Source: Deltaproteobacteria bacterium UBA6106
GTDB lineage: Bacteria; Desulfobacterota; Syntrophorhabdia; Syntrophorhabdales; Syntrophorhabdaceae
Length of the DNA: 64,000 nucleotides
Assembly: GCA_002428485.1 (NCBI GenBank)
Contig: DIWM01000053.1
Location: 96,976 to 160,975 of the forward strand
Direction of reading: 5' to 3'
Numbering within the stretch: position 1 is the first letter of the stretch; every line of letters starts with the position of its first letter. The notes under the pieces were generated by a model. It did not search any database, was not told the DNA's origin, and saw only the letters and a program-made list of their open reading frames with translations. Shown here piece after piece: positions 47,552 to 57,592 of the stretch. A program made the translations under genes and the position numbers.

Positions 47552-48733
47552 ATGGGGGATTTAAGAAAGAAAGAAGGGCTGGTAAAGGATAGTCTGATTT
47601 TTGTGGAAAACAACGACGAGAACTTTCCTGTTTACATTGACCCTCAATCAGTTCGCCGTGTTGACGATACCTTATTAGCCGTAAGCATTATTGTTGTTCC
47701 AGATAAAAGAAACTTAACTTTTTTAAGAAAGGAACGGGGTTTAGATGTCACAGGTTATGCCGTTTTAGAATATATTGAATATCACTATGTGTTCCAGACT
47801 GAAAAGCGTTACTACATACTGAATAAGACTGTTTATAGAACAGAAGAAGACAGTATAATCAGTAAATTTTATAACCAGGCTTTAGACTCAAGATGGCGAA
47901 ATATTGAATCAGGGACTATTGAAGAACGTATTTTAAGTATCACAATAGCAACTCTCGAAGAACAAGAAGTAGCTCGCGAAGAGCAAGAAAAAAAATCTCG
48001 CGAAGAATGGAAAGCACTCAAGAACAAAGTCCTAACTGAGCAAGTTTTGCAAACCCAATTACAACCCGAGCAAACGTCTCAACCAAAGAACAAAGCCCCA
48101 ACTGAGCAAGTTTTGCAAGACAAGTCTCAGTCTGTTCAAACAGCAACGCCTGAAACAACAGAAGAACATTCAATTATAAAAAATATTATATCCATTATAG
48201 TGTTGTGTACATCGCTTGTATTATACGGGTCGATAAGAGGTCTTGTGAGGTCGGGAAGCCCAATTATTGGTGATATTATGAATATTTGCTTAACAGGTGG
48301 TGCTTGGTGCAGGGGATGGAAGTGGAGGGCGTTAATACCAACCAGCATAAATTATTTTTTGTCGATATTTTTTCTTAGCCTTGGCATAGAAGAATTGGGA
48401 ATGTATGTTGTTCTACAATTAGCAAACTGGGTTGTTTTATTACTTCTTATAATATTTCGCAGACAAGAAAGTACTGCAGACTTTCTTAAAAAAACATTGC
48501 TAAAAAAAGATAAAGTGCAAGGTGTTAAGTCGCAAAGCGTCGAAAAAAAAGATGTAAAGCAACAGGATGCCGTAACACCCGACACATCTGTTGACCCGAC
48601 AAATCAAACAAAAACTTGTCCTGAGTGTGCTGAAACCATCAAGCTCGCAGCAAAAGTATGTCGCTATTGTCATTATCGCTTCTCCGAAGAAGAAATCACA
48701 AATGCTTTTAAAGAAAAAGGTATTAATCGATAA
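47552..48733 (+). CDS. Membrane protein with C-terminal zinc ribbon
   Basis: A 393-residue protein, not recognised as a whole. Residues about 10-140 form a beta-rich domain (VYIDPQSVRRVDDTLLAVSI) reminiscent of surface-adhesin-E-like domains. A Gln/Glu-rich linker contains two copies of TEQVLQ. Hydrophobic helices follow at about 205-300. The C-terminus has the UPF0547-type zinc ribbon CPECAETIKLAAKVCRYCHY. ATG 47552 has AGAGGA upstream; an ATG at 47534 is in frame. It is the first gene inside the island and is AT-rich compared with the core. Function unknown. Confidence 0.75.
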   Translation: MGDLRKKEGLVKDSLIFVENNDENFPVYIDPQSVRRVDDTLLAVSIIVVPDKRNLTFLRKERGLDVTGYAVLEYIEYHYVFQTEKRYYILNKTVYRTEEDSIISKFYNQALDSRWRNIESGTIEERILSITIATLEEQEVAREEQEKKSREEWKALKNKVLTEQVLQTQLQPEQTSQPKNKAPTEQVLQDKSQSVQTATPETTEEHSIIKNIISIIVLCTSLVLYGSIRGLVRSGSPIIGDIMNICLTGGAWCRGWKWRALIPTSINYFLSIFFLSLGIEELGMYVVLQLANWVVLLLLIIFRRQESTADFLKKTLLKKDKVQGVKSQSVEKKDVKQQDAVTPDTSVDPTNQTKTCPECAETIKLAAKVCRYCHYRFSEEEITNAFKEKGINR

Positions 48734-48754
48734 ATGTGAGGAGTGAATTTTTAA

Positions 48755-48814
48755 GGGCAAGCACCTACGGCATAGCCCTTCTTAGCATCCCCCCATGGGC
48801 TATGCCAGCTTGCC
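48755..48814. terminator. Long hairpin after the zinc-ribbon gene
   Basis: GGGCAAGC (48755-48762) and GGCATAGCCC (48769-48778) pair with GGGCTATGCC (48797-48806) and GCTTGCC (48808-48814), followed by TGTTTTC. Probable terminator. The rest of the 315-base gap (48734-49048) shows nothing else except the hsdM leader. Confidence 0.75.
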
Positions 48815-49048
48815 TGTTTTCTCCCTCTCTGACACCCCGTTGTCAGTTCATTTTGATATGTATAGAAAATAATATTTGTATTTTTAATTTCATAGGGATA
48901 GAATGGTTTTAAAGAACTGGTGGGGTTCTTGGTGGGGGACAATTCTTATAATAAAAAACTGACTATTGCAGACTTGACTGACTCCCTCATTAATAAGACG
49001 CCACCATAATTCAACGCAAGAACACATATAACAGAAGGAAGATGAAAG

Positions 49049-51475
49049 ATGGCTATTAAAAAATCTGAGCTTTATAGTTCGCTTTGGGCAAGTTGTGATG
49101 AACTTCGTGGCGGAATGGATGCTTCGCAGTACAAAGATTATGTATTGGTTTTGTTGTTTATTAAATACATATCAGACAAATATGCTGGTGTTCCGTATGC
49201 TCCCGTGATTGTACCAGAGGGTGCCAGCTTTAAAGATATGGTGGCGCTGAAAGGCACGAAAAATATAGGTGAAGATATCAACAAGAAAATCATTGGGAGA
49301 ATTGCTGCTGCCAATAACCTCACCGATATAATTGATGTTGCTGACTTTGACAGCCCCGATAAACTTGGTGATGGCAAAGAAATGGTTGACCGTCTGACCA
49401 ATCTCATTGCCATATTTGAAAATCCCGCGCTTGATTTCAGTAAAAATCGCGCTGAAGGTGATGACATCCTTGGTGACGCATATGAATACCTCATGAGGAA
49501 CTTTGCCACGGAAAGCGGGAAAAGCAAAGGACAGTTCTACACTCCCGCAGAAGTAAGTCGTATAATGGCAAAAATAATCGGTGTGAATAACAAGAAAACG
49601 ACACCAGAAACAACAGTATATGACCCTACATGCGGCTCCGGTTCACTCCTCTTAAAGGTTGCTGATGAATCTGAATCGGGCATGTCTATTTATGGCCAAG
49701 AAAAGGAAGTAGCAACGGCAGGATTGGCAGTTATGAACATGATTCTCCATAACAACCCTACCGCAGTTATAAAGAAAGGACAAAGTACTCTTTCCAATCC
49801 GCTTTTCCTTGATGAGAAGGGAAGGCTAAAAACTTTTGACTATGCCGTAGCCAATCCACCTTTCTCCTACAAGGCATGGAGTACCGGATTTGCTGTTCAG
49901 AAGGGTACTATAACTGACGTCCATGAACGCTTCAAAGATTATGGGATACCTCCGAAGAAAAACGGTGACTACGCCTTTCTATTGCATATTATTCATTCAC
50001 TAAAAAGTAAAGGCAAGGGTGCGGTAATCCTCCCCCATGGGGTTCTGTTCCGTGGCAATGTCGAGGCCGAGATACGGAAAAACATCATACGGAAAGGTTA
50101 CATTAAAGGCATCATCGGTCTGCCTGCGAACTTGTTTTATGGAACAGGCATTCCTGCCTGCATCGTTGTCCTTGATAAAGAAAATGCCGAAAACCGTAAG
50201 GGCATCTTTATGATAGATGCATCGAAAGGTTTTATGAAAGACGGCAACAAGAATCGACTTCGTGAGCAGGATATTCACAAGATAGTTGACGTCTTCAATA
50301 AGCAAATAGAAATAGAGAAATACAGCCGTATGGTTTCTTTTGATGAGATTGAAGCTAACGAGTTCAACCTTAATATACCTCGATACATAGACAGCACCGA
50401 ACCCGAAGACTTACAGGATATTGAAGCACACCTCCTCGGCGATATCCCGAACGTTGATATCAATGCATTAAGTCCTTACTGGGAAGTATGCCCATCCCTT
50501 AAGAAGAAACTATTTTCTGATAGTAGCCGGAAACATTACAGTAAGCTTATTATTTATAAAGAAAAGATAAAGGAGACAATCTTCTCGCATCCTGAATTTA
50601 TGGCTTATAGCAAGATGGTGCAGGATATATTCATGCAGTGGAAAAAGAACAATATCACAAAACTGAAAGGTATTGCCGTCGGTGATAAACCTAAACAACT
50701 GATACACATTATCTCTGAGGATTTGCTGCAGTGTTTTACGAATGTACGCCTGATTGACAAATATGATATTTACCAGCACCTTATGAGCTACTGGGTAGAA
50801 ACCATGCAAGATGATGTGTATGCATTGGTCGTCGATGGATGGGAATCAGGCAGGGACATAGAAAAAGACAGCAAGAAAAAGAATCAATGGGAAGGGCGGA
50901 TTATCCCAAAACAGCTCATCATAAACCGCTACTTTGACAAAGAACAAAAGGCTATTGAAAAGCTGGAATTAGAAAAAGATGCCATCACAGCACAGATGGA
51001 GGAAATGGAAGAGGAGCATAGCGGCGACGAAGGGCTCTTGGAAGAGGCCAAAAACGAAAAAGGTAAGCTAACCAAGGCAGGTGTACAACAGAGAGTAAAA
51101 GAAATCAAGGATGACGAGGAATCATCCGACGAACTTAACGTTCTACAGCAATACCTTAAGCTCTTGGAGCAGGAAGCAGAAGGCCATAAGAAGATAAAAG
51201 AAGCGCAGGTAGCTTTGGAGAAAAAGGTACTGGAAAAATACAAAGCCCTTAGTATTGATGAGATTAAAATCTTGGTGGTCGAGGACAAATGGTTAGAAAG
51301 ATTGGAAAGCGATATACAGACCGAAATGCAAAGAATTAGCCAACGACTTACCGGGAGAATAAAAGAACTGGCAGAACGTTACGAAACACCATTGCCGAAT
51401 TTGAAGAAGGACGTTGAAGAACTGGAGGAAAAAGTTAATACGCATCTTAAGAAGATGGGGTTTGTATGGAAGTAA
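49049..51475 (+). CDS. hsdM: Type I restriction system DNA adenine methyltransferase HsdM
   Basis: Methylation subunit of a type I restriction-modification complex, 808 residues, much longer than the usual 500-550. The N-terminal HsdM_N helices (about 5-140) precede the SAM motif YDPTCGSGSLLLKVADES and the N6-adenine motif NPPFSYKAW. After about residue 480 there is a long charged extension with coiled coil (EMEEEHSGDEGLLEEAKNEK and similar), seen in some type I families. AAGGAAG precedes the ATG. It overlaps hsdS by ten bases. Confidence 0.94.
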   Translation: MAIKKSELYSSLWASCDELRGGMDASQYKDYVLVLLFIKYISDKYAGVPYAPVIVPEGASFKDMVALKGTKNIGEDINKKIIGRIAAANNLTDIIDVADFDSPDKLGDGKEMVDRLTNLIAIFENPALDFSKNRAEGDDILGDAYEYLMRNFATESGKSKGQFYTPAEVSRIMAKIIGVNNKKTTPETTVYDPTCGSGSLLLKVADESESGMSIYGQEKEVATAGLAVMNMILHNNPTAVIKKGQSTLSNPLFLDEKGRLKTFDYAVANPPFSYKAWSTGFAVQKGTITDVHERFKDYGIPPKKNGDYAFLLHIIHSLKSKGKGAVILPHGVLFRGNVEAEIRKNIIRKGYIKGIIGLPANLFYGTGIPACIVVLDKENAENRKGIFMIDASKGFMKDGNKNRLREQDIHKIVDVFNKQIEIEKYSRMVSFDEIEANEFNLNIPRYIDSTEPEDLQDIEAHLLGDIPNVDINALSPYWEVCPSLKKKLFSDSSRKHYSKLIIYKEKIKETIFSHPEFMAYSKMVQDIFMQWKKNNITKLKGIAVGDKPKQLIHIISEDLLQCFTNVRLIDKYDIYQHLMSYWVETMQDDVYALVVDGWESGRDIEKDSKKKNQWEGRIIPKQLIINRYFDKEQKAIEKLELEKDAITAQMEEMEEEHSGDEGLLEEAKNEKGKLTKAGVQQRVKEIKDDEESSDELNVLQQYLKLLEQEAEGHKKIKEAQVALEKKVLEKYKALSIDEIKILVVEDKWLERLESDIQTEMQRISQRLTGRIKELAERYETPLPNLKKDVEELEEKVNTHLKKMGFVWK

Positions 51476-52758
51476 AAAAAGGATATCAACAGACTGAGAT
51501 AGGTATGATTCCTACTCATTGGGGTATTTGTTATCTTAATGATTTGTTTTCCTTCAATAGTGGGCTTGCAGTATCAAGAAAAGAACTATCAAATGATGGA
51601 TTTTGCTATTTACACTATGGAGATATCCATAAATCTAATAAAACTTATATTGATGTTACAAAAGAATATCAAGACATACCCAAATTAAACATCCCTCTTA
51701 AAATAATCCCCCCCAAAACCCTGTTAAATGATGGAGATGTTGTGTTTGTTGACGCATCCGAAGATGATGAAGGTACTAGCAAGCATATTGTTATAAAAAA
51801 TCCTGATAACATCATTTTTGTTTCTGGTTTGCATACAATCGTACTAAAAAGTAAAAACACACTACTGAATAACGATTATAAGCAATACTGTTTCCAGACT
51901 GCACAATTAAGAAAGCAGTTTAAATTTTTTGCAGTTGGAACTAAAGTGAGTGGTATTAATAAAACAAATATAAAAAAAGTCCAGATACTACTTCCTTCAA
52001 AGCCTGAACAAATGGCAATCGCTTCTGTCCTCAGCGATGTCGATTCGCTCATCAGCACATTAGAAAAACTCATTACTAAAAAACGAAACATCAAACAAGG
52101 GGCAATGCAGGAACTTCTTACTGGCAAGAAACGCCTGCCGGGATTTAGTGGAGAATGGAAGGTGAGAAGTATAAAGGAAATAGGGAAAGCATATGGAGGG
52201 CTTTCTGGAAAATCTAAAGATGATTTTATTAATGGCAAGTATCCATATATACCTTTTTTAAACATAATAAATAATCCTGTCATAGATACATCTTATTTTG
52301 ACTATGTAAATATAAAAACAGAGGAAAAGCAAAATAGAGCACAGAAAGGAGATTTATTTTTTAATGGGTCTTCAGAAACGCCTGAAGAAGTAGGAATGTG
52401 CTCAGTTCTGATGGAAGATATCACAAACTTATATCTGAATAGTTTTTGTTTTGGATTTAGGTTATTTAAAGATATGGATGTAGATGGTCTTTACCTTTCA
52501 TATTACTTTAGAAGCAATCAGGGAAGATACCTGTTCTATATATTGGCACAAGGAGCAACACGTTATAATCTTTCAAAGGCTGCTTTTTATGAAATGAAGA
52601 TGCCAAGTCCTGAGTTAAAAGAACAAAGAGCTATTGTCACGATTCTCTCTGAAATGGACGGCGAAATTGAAGCCTTGGAACAAAAACTGGCAAAATACCG
52701 TATGATTAAACAAGGCATGATGCAGGAGTTGCTCACGGGCAAGACGAGACTGGTATGA
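51466..52758 (+). CDS. hsdS: Type I restriction specificity subunit HsdS
   Basis: DNA-recognition subunit of 430 residues with two target-recognition domains (about 5-170 and 225-385), each followed by a conserved helix. The two helices carry near-identical ends: KQGAMQELLTGKKRL and KQGMMQELLTGKTRL, the internal repeat typical of HsdS. The two halves otherwise differ, giving a bipartite target. It overlaps hsdM by ten bases and hsdR by four. No second hsdS or inverted repeat for phase variation is seen. Confidence 0.94.
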   Translation: MEVKKGYQQTEIGMIPTHWGICYLNDLFSFNSGLAVSRKELSNDGFCYLHYGDIHKSNKTYIDVTKEYQDIPKLNIPLKIIPPKTLLNDGDVVFVDASEDDEGTSKHIVIKNPDNIIFVSGLHTIVLKSKNTLLNNDYKQYCFQTAQLRKQFKFFAVGTKVSGINKTNIKKVQILLPSKPEQMAIASVLSDVDSLISTLEKLITKKRNIKQGAMQELLTGKKRLPGFSGEWKVRSIKEIGKAYGGLSGKSKDDFINGKYPYIPFLNIINNPVIDTSYFDYVNIKTEEKQNRAQKGDLFFNGSSETPEEVGMCSVLMEDITNLYLNSFCFGFRLFKDMDVDGLYLSYYFRSNQGRYLFYILAQGATRYNLSKAAFYEMKMPSPELKEQRAIVTILSEMDGEIEALEQKLAKYRMIKQGMMQELLTGKTRLV

Positions 52759-55700
52759 GCGAAGTAGGGGCTATAGAACGCAAAACGCAGAACCGCGTGC
52801 TGCAGCTATTCCAACAGCAGTTGCACTATACCTATCTCGGTAACTGGGAAGACCGTCCTGATAATAGCAACATAGAAGAGACTTTGCTTCGCAAATACCT
52901 TAGCGACAAAAAACATTATAACGATATTCTGATTGGTAAAGCGCTGTATGAACTCAGTAAGGCTACCAACAATCTAAGTGACGGCTTATATAGCGCAAAC
53001 AAGAAGGTATACGACCTCCTTCGTTACGGAGTGAAGGTAAAGGCAGACGCAGGCGACAACTTTGAGACTGTTCACCTCATAGACTGGGAGCATCCACAAG
53101 AAAACGATTTTGCTATAGCCGAAGAAGTGACTATCAAAGGGAATCATGAGAAACGCCCTGATATCGTTCTGTACGTTAACGGCATAGCCCTCGGTATTCT
53201 TGAGCTGAAACGCAGTACCATCTCTATAGGAGAAGGGATACGACAGAACATCGTCAACCAGCAAGAGGCATTTATCCAGCCCTTCTTCAGCACCGTTCAA
53301 TTGATATTCGCAGGCAACGATACTCAGGGTCTTCGCTATGGGACTATTGGTACGCCTGAGAAATATTACCTGAAGTGGAAGGAAGAGAGCGATGTCGAGA
53401 ACCTGCTCGACAAATATCTTCTCAAGCTATGTAACAAAGAACGGTTCCTTGAAATCATCCATGACTTCACCCTTTTTGACGGTGGCATCAAGAAGCTGTG
53501 CCGCACGCATCAGTATTTTGGGGTCAAGGCAGCGCAGGAGCATGCAAATAGGCGAGAAGGCGGCATCATCTGGCATACTCAAGGAAGTGGAAAAAGTCTG
53601 GTCATGGTGTGGCTTGCAAAATGGATTCTGGAGAATAACCCGAATGCCCGCGTCGTAGTCATAACTGACCGCGATGAACTCGATAAGCAGATAGAGACGG
53701 TCTTTACTGATGCAGGTGAAGCCATGGTGCGCACAAAAAGCGGCAAAGACCTGATGGCACAGCTCGGCAACACACTGCCTCGGCTACTCTGTTCACTGGT
53801 ACATAAATTTGGCAAGCATGGGGTCGATGACTTTGATGAGTTCATCGAAGAGCTAAGAAATAGCCCATCTGCTACTGTCGGTGAGCTGTTCATCTTTGTG
53901 GATGAATGCCACCGAACCCAGTCGGGCAAATTGCATAAAACCATGAAGGCCATTCTACAGAATGCAGTCTTTATCGGCTTTACGGGCACACCTCTTCTCA
54001 AGCAAGACAGGCAGACCAGTATCGAGGTGTTTGGCAGGTATATCCATACCTATAAGTTCAACGAAGCAGTTGAGGATGAGGTGGTACGTGACTTGAAGTA
54101 TGAGGCACGCGATATTGACCAGAAATTATCATCGCCTATAAAGGTGGACGAATGGTTTGAGGCAAAGACCAAAGGATTGAATGACTTTCAGAAGTCAGCG
54201 TTGAAGAAAAGATGGGGTACCATGCAAAAGGTGCTAAGCTCCCGTTCACGGTTAGAGAAGATAATGAACGATATTATCTTTGACTTTAACGTGAAGCCTC
54301 GTCTGAACAACGGGAAGGGAAATGCCATGTTGGTGGCATCGAGCATCTATGAGGCATGTAGATATTATGACCTCTTGCAGAATACTGAGCTAAAGGGTAA
54401 ATGTGCCATCGTCACGTCCTACAATCCATCTACGAAGGACATCGTAACAGAAGATACCGGAGAAAACACAGAAACAGAAAAAGAATACATCTATAATCTG
54501 TATGCAGGACTGCTCGGAGATAAAACCACCGAGCAGTACGAAGACGAGGCCAAGGATAAGTTTAAAAAAGAACCTGCTAACATGAAGCTGGTCGTCGTGG
54601 TTGACAAGCTTCTTGTTGGTTTTGATGCACCACCCTGCACATACATCTATATCGACAAGACCATGCAAGACCATGGTTTATTCCAGGCTATCTGCAGAGT
54701 TAACAGGCTGGACAGTGACGATAAGAAGTATGGTTATATCATCGACTACAAAGACCTGTTTAAGAAAGTCGAGAATGCCGTCGCGGTCTATATCTCGGAG
54801 CTCGATTATGACACATTTGTAAAAGAAGATGTGGATATCCTCCTAAAAGACCGGCTGGAAAAAGCCAGAGAGCGGCTGGAAGATGCATTGGAAGAGATGG
54901 CGCTATTATGCGAGCCGGTTGCCCCTCCCAGGGATTCACTGGCCTATATCCGATACTTCTGTGGCAACCCTGAGAACGAAAAAGACCTAAAGGCAAATGA
55001 AGCAAAGAGAACCGCTTTATACCAACAAACCGTTGAGCTGATACGAGCCTATGCAGATATTTCTCCGGAAATGGAGGAGGCAGGATTCACAAAAAAAGAA
55101 ACAGACAATATCAAAGAAAAAGTGGACTTTTACCTGAAGCTTCGAGATGAGATAAAGAATGCCAGCGGTGAAACCCTCGATATGAAGACCTACGAAGCAG
55201 ATATGAGGCACTTGATTGACACCTACATACAGGCAGAAGAGCCGCGGACAATCTCTCCCTTTGAGGATATGTCCTTGCTGGATGTGATAATCAATTCAGG
55301 CATTGCTGCTGCCATCAATACATTACCAAAAGGCATTACAGGCAGCCATGAGGCTGTAGCAGAGACGATTGAGAACAATGTACGGAGGAAAATCATTAAA
55401 GAACATTTGATAGACCCGGCTTACTTTGATGAGATGTCTAAACTGCTCAATGAGGTCATTAAAGAGAGAAAGGCAAAGGCCATTGACTATGAAGAGTACC
55501 TGAAGCAAATAGCAAGCATCGCCACGAAGGTCATCAACCCAGAAAAAGCTGATTTGCCGGAAAGTGTAAGAAAAAGTTCGGCGAAAAGGGCGCTATATCA
55601 TAACCTTGGCAAGAACGAAGGACTTGCTCTCGTTATTGACGAAGCGGTCAAAAGCGTAAAAAAAGCAGATTGGAGGGGCAACTCAGCCAAGGAGAATGAG

Positions 55701-55787
55701 ATAAAATCTGCATTATATAAAATCTTTCAAGATGTATCTGAAGTTGAAAATATTTTCCCTATCATAAAGCAACAAACAGAGTATTGA
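52755..55787 (+). CDS. hsdR: Type I restriction endonuclease motor subunit HsdR
   Basis: Translocase-nuclease subunit of 1010 residues. The N-terminal PD-(D/E)xK nuclease shows RPDIVLYVNG and ILELKRS (about 134-153). Helicase motif I is HTQGSGKSLVMVWLA, motif II VDECHRTQSGKL, motif III GFTGTPLL and motif VI QAICRVNRLD. The C-terminal helical part probably contacts HsdM. The ATG overlaps the hsdS stop. The set is complete and no frameshift is seen, so the system is probably active. Confidence 0.95.
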   Translation: MSEVGAIERKTQNRVLQLFQQQLHYTYLGNWEDRPDNSNIEETLLRKYLSDKKHYNDILIGKALYELSKATNNLSDGLYSANKKVYDLLRYGVKVKADAGDNFETVHLIDWEHPQENDFAIAEEVTIKGNHEKRPDIVLYVNGIALGILELKRSTISIGEGIRQNIVNQQEAFIQPFFSTVQLIFAGNDTQGLRYGTIGTPEKYYLKWKEESDVENLLDKYLLKLCNKERFLEIIHDFTLFDGGIKKLCRTHQYFGVKAAQEHANRREGGIIWHTQGSGKSLVMVWLAKWILENNPNARVVVITDRDELDKQIETVFTDAGEAMVRTKSGKDLMAQLGNTLPRLLCSLVHKFGKHGVDDFDEFIEELRNSPSATVGELFIFVDECHRTQSGKLHKTMKAILQNAVFIGFTGTPLLKQDRQTSIEVFGRYIHTYKFNEAVEDEVVRDLKYEARDIDQKLSSPIKVDEWFEAKTKGLNDFQKSALKKRWGTMQKVLSSRSRLEKIMNDIIFDFNVKPRLNNGKGNAMLVASSIYEACRYYDLLQNTELKGKCAIVTSYNPSTKDIVTEDTGENTETEKEYIYNLYAGLLGDKTTEQYEDEAKDKFKKEPANMKLVVVVDKLLVGFDAPPCTYIYIDKTMQDHGLFQAICRVNRLDSDDKKYGYIIDYKDLFKKVENAVAVYISELDYDTFVKEDVDILLKDRLEKARERLEDALEEMALLCEPVAPPRDSLAYIRYFCGNPENEKDLKANEAKRTALYQQTVELIRAYADISPEMEEAGFTKKETDNIKEKVDFYLKLRDEIKNASGETLDMKTYEADMRHLIDTYIQAEEPRTISPFEDMSLLDVIINSGIAAAINTLPKGITGSHEAVAETIENNVRRKIIKEHLIDPAYFDEMSKLLNEVIKERKAKAIDYEEYLKQIASIATKVINPEKADLPESVRKSSAKRALYHNLGKNEGLALVIDEAVKSVKKADWRGNSAKENEIKSALYKIFQDVSEVENIFPIIKQQTEY

Positions 55788-55788
55788 A

Positions 55789-56502
55789 ATGCAACAGATA
55801 ATATTAGGGGACATACACATTGATGTGGTTCATAAAAATATCAAGAACGTGCACCTCAGTGTCCACCCTCCAAATGGCAGGGTGCGAGTATCTGCCCCGC
55901 TTCGTATGGATATCGACACTATCAGAGTATTCGTCATATCAAAACTCGGATGGATAAAGAAGCAACAAGTGAAACTGCGCGAACAGGTAAGGGAGTCGCC
56001 AAGGGAGTATATAAACCGCGAAAGCCATTATTATTTAGGGAAAAGATATCTGCTGAAGGTTATAGAGAGTAGTATGCCAGCAAAGATTGTCCGAAAGCAT
56101 GACATCCTTGAACTGCATATAGATTCAAATTCCTCTTCTGAAAAACGCAGGACTACCTTAGAAAACTGGTATCGCCAGCAACTGAAAGAAATAGTGCCCA
56201 AGTATATTCAGAAATGGGAAGCGAAGATTAATGTGAAGGTGAAAGAATACGCCATAAAAAAGATGAAGACAAAATGGGGCACCTGTAACAGGGAGGCAGG
56301 AAGAATCTGGCTTAATCTCGAACTTATAAAGAAGCCTATTCTATGCATCGAATATATAATAGTCCACGAGATGGTGCACCTACTTGAAAGAAAGCACAAT
56401 GAAAATTTTATCCTCCATATGGACAAGCTCATGCCAAAATGGAGGTTCTACCGGGAGGAATTGAATAGAAGTCCTTTGCGTCATGAGAACTGGAGCTATT
56501 AA
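55789..56502 (+). CDS. YgjP-like zinc metallopeptidase (DUF45)
   Basis: Protein of 237 residues of the YgjP/WLM group. The zinc site is IIVHEMVHLLERKHNENF (HExxH plus a later His). YYLGKRYLLKV and KMKTKWGTCNREAGRIWLNL are other family motifs. It starts one base after the hsdR stop, so it is part of the restriction operon; this pairing is recurrent near type I systems, but the role there is not established. It might mature or degrade a component of the complex. Confidence 0.9.
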   Translation: MQQIILGDIHIDVVHKNIKNVHLSVHPPNGRVRVSAPLRMDIDTIRVFVISKLGWIKKQQVKLREQVRESPREYINRESHYYLGKRYLLKVIESSMPAKIVRKHDILELHIDSNSSSEKRRTTLENWYRQQLKEIVPKYIQKWEAKINVKVKEYAIKKMKTKWGTCNREAGRIWLNLELIKKPILCIEYIIVHEMVHLLERKHNENFILHMDKLMPKWRFYREELNRSPLRHENWSY

Positions 56503-56621
56503 TTTTGGAACATTTCGAAAGGATAATTCAATGGCATCAGGATTTAGCGACAACATGAAGCAGTGCAAGATGCGCTTGAGAGGACATATCATAAGGATAT
56601 AGATAATAAGGGGTACAAAAT

Positions 56622-57554
56622 ATGCAGTTTATAGAAAAAAAAACGTGTAAAACTTGGAGTCAATATGCCCGATTTATAGAAAAAGAACAATCCAAAAGGC
56701 AAGGTTACTGGATATACCGAGGAGATGTTAACAAGAGCTTAAAAACAAGTATTGAGCGTATTAGTAAAAGATGGCAAATACCATCGAATAGTCTCCCTGA
56801 GATAGAACTAAGAATAATTCGCGATTTTCAAAGAAAATATCCAAAATCAGCTCCCCACCCTTTCACTTTTGAAGATACTTTTTGGTGGCTCTCCATGATG
56901 AGACATCATGGCGCTCCTACAAGATTATTGGATTGGACATACTCTGGATATGTAGCCGCTTATTTTGCATTAGAAAAGATGTTAATGAATGGAAAAAGAA
57001 AAGGGTTTGTATGGATAATAGGGAGAGACTGGATTGATAAAGAATCTCAAAAAATTATTACAATAATTTGTAAAAAATTAAAGTGCGATGCAAATGAATT
57101 TATACAAAATATCAAAGATTCCCAACCACATGCTTTCAAGCAATTATTCATTGATTGGAGACCGAAAGATAGTTTTGTGTGTGTATTGAATCCATGGCAC
57201 CTGCACGAGAGACTTTCTATTCAACAAGGTATCTTTTTATGTCCCGTCAATATAACTAAGTCTTTTGAATATAATATTTCCAAGATGAATAATTATAAAA
57301 AAGAAGTACAGAGAATAAGTTTTGATATGAGTGTTAATGATATATATGATGCCCTTGAAAATCTTAATCGCATGAACATAAATCACGCAACTTTATTTTC
57401 GGGATTAGATGGTTACGCACATACATTCAATACAAGACTAAAATTCTTTTATGAAGACTGTAATCAAACCAAAATAAAACATTATACTTACATAGAAGAT
57501 AAACAGTCCTATTTAAAACTAAAGCAAAAAGACAATATAAAGACATTTGAATAA
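56622..57554 (+). CDS. FRG-domain protein
   Basis: Protein of 310 residues with an FRG domain: WIYRGDVNKSLKTSIERI (the FRG motif itself appears as YRGD), then MMRHHGAPTRLLDWTYSGYV, which is the second conserved block. FRG proteins are frequent in phage and island regions and next to restriction systems; their activity is unknown, though a nucleotide-related or toxin role has been suggested. The gene is very AT-rich. The rest (residues 130-310) is not recognised. It follows the metallopeptidase by 119 bases and precedes the HhH-like gene by 38. Confidence 0.82.
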   Translation: MQFIEKKTCKTWSQYARFIEKEQSKRQGYWIYRGDVNKSLKTSIERISKRWQIPSNSLPEIELRIIRDFQRKYPKSAPHPFTFEDTFWWLSMMRHHGAPTRLLDWTYSGYVAAYFALEKMLMNGKRKGFVWIIGRDWIDKESQKIITIICKKLKCDANEFIQNIKDSQPHAFKQLFIDWRPKDSFVCVLNPWHLHERLSIQQGIFLCPVNITKSFEYNISKMNNYKKEVQRISFDMSVNDIYDALENLNRMNINHATLFSGLDGYAHTFNTRLKFFYEDCNQTKIKHYTYIEDKQSYLKLKQKDNIKTFE

Positions 57555-57592
57555 GCATAGAGTGACGTTTTAAAGATATCAGAGGGGAGTAA

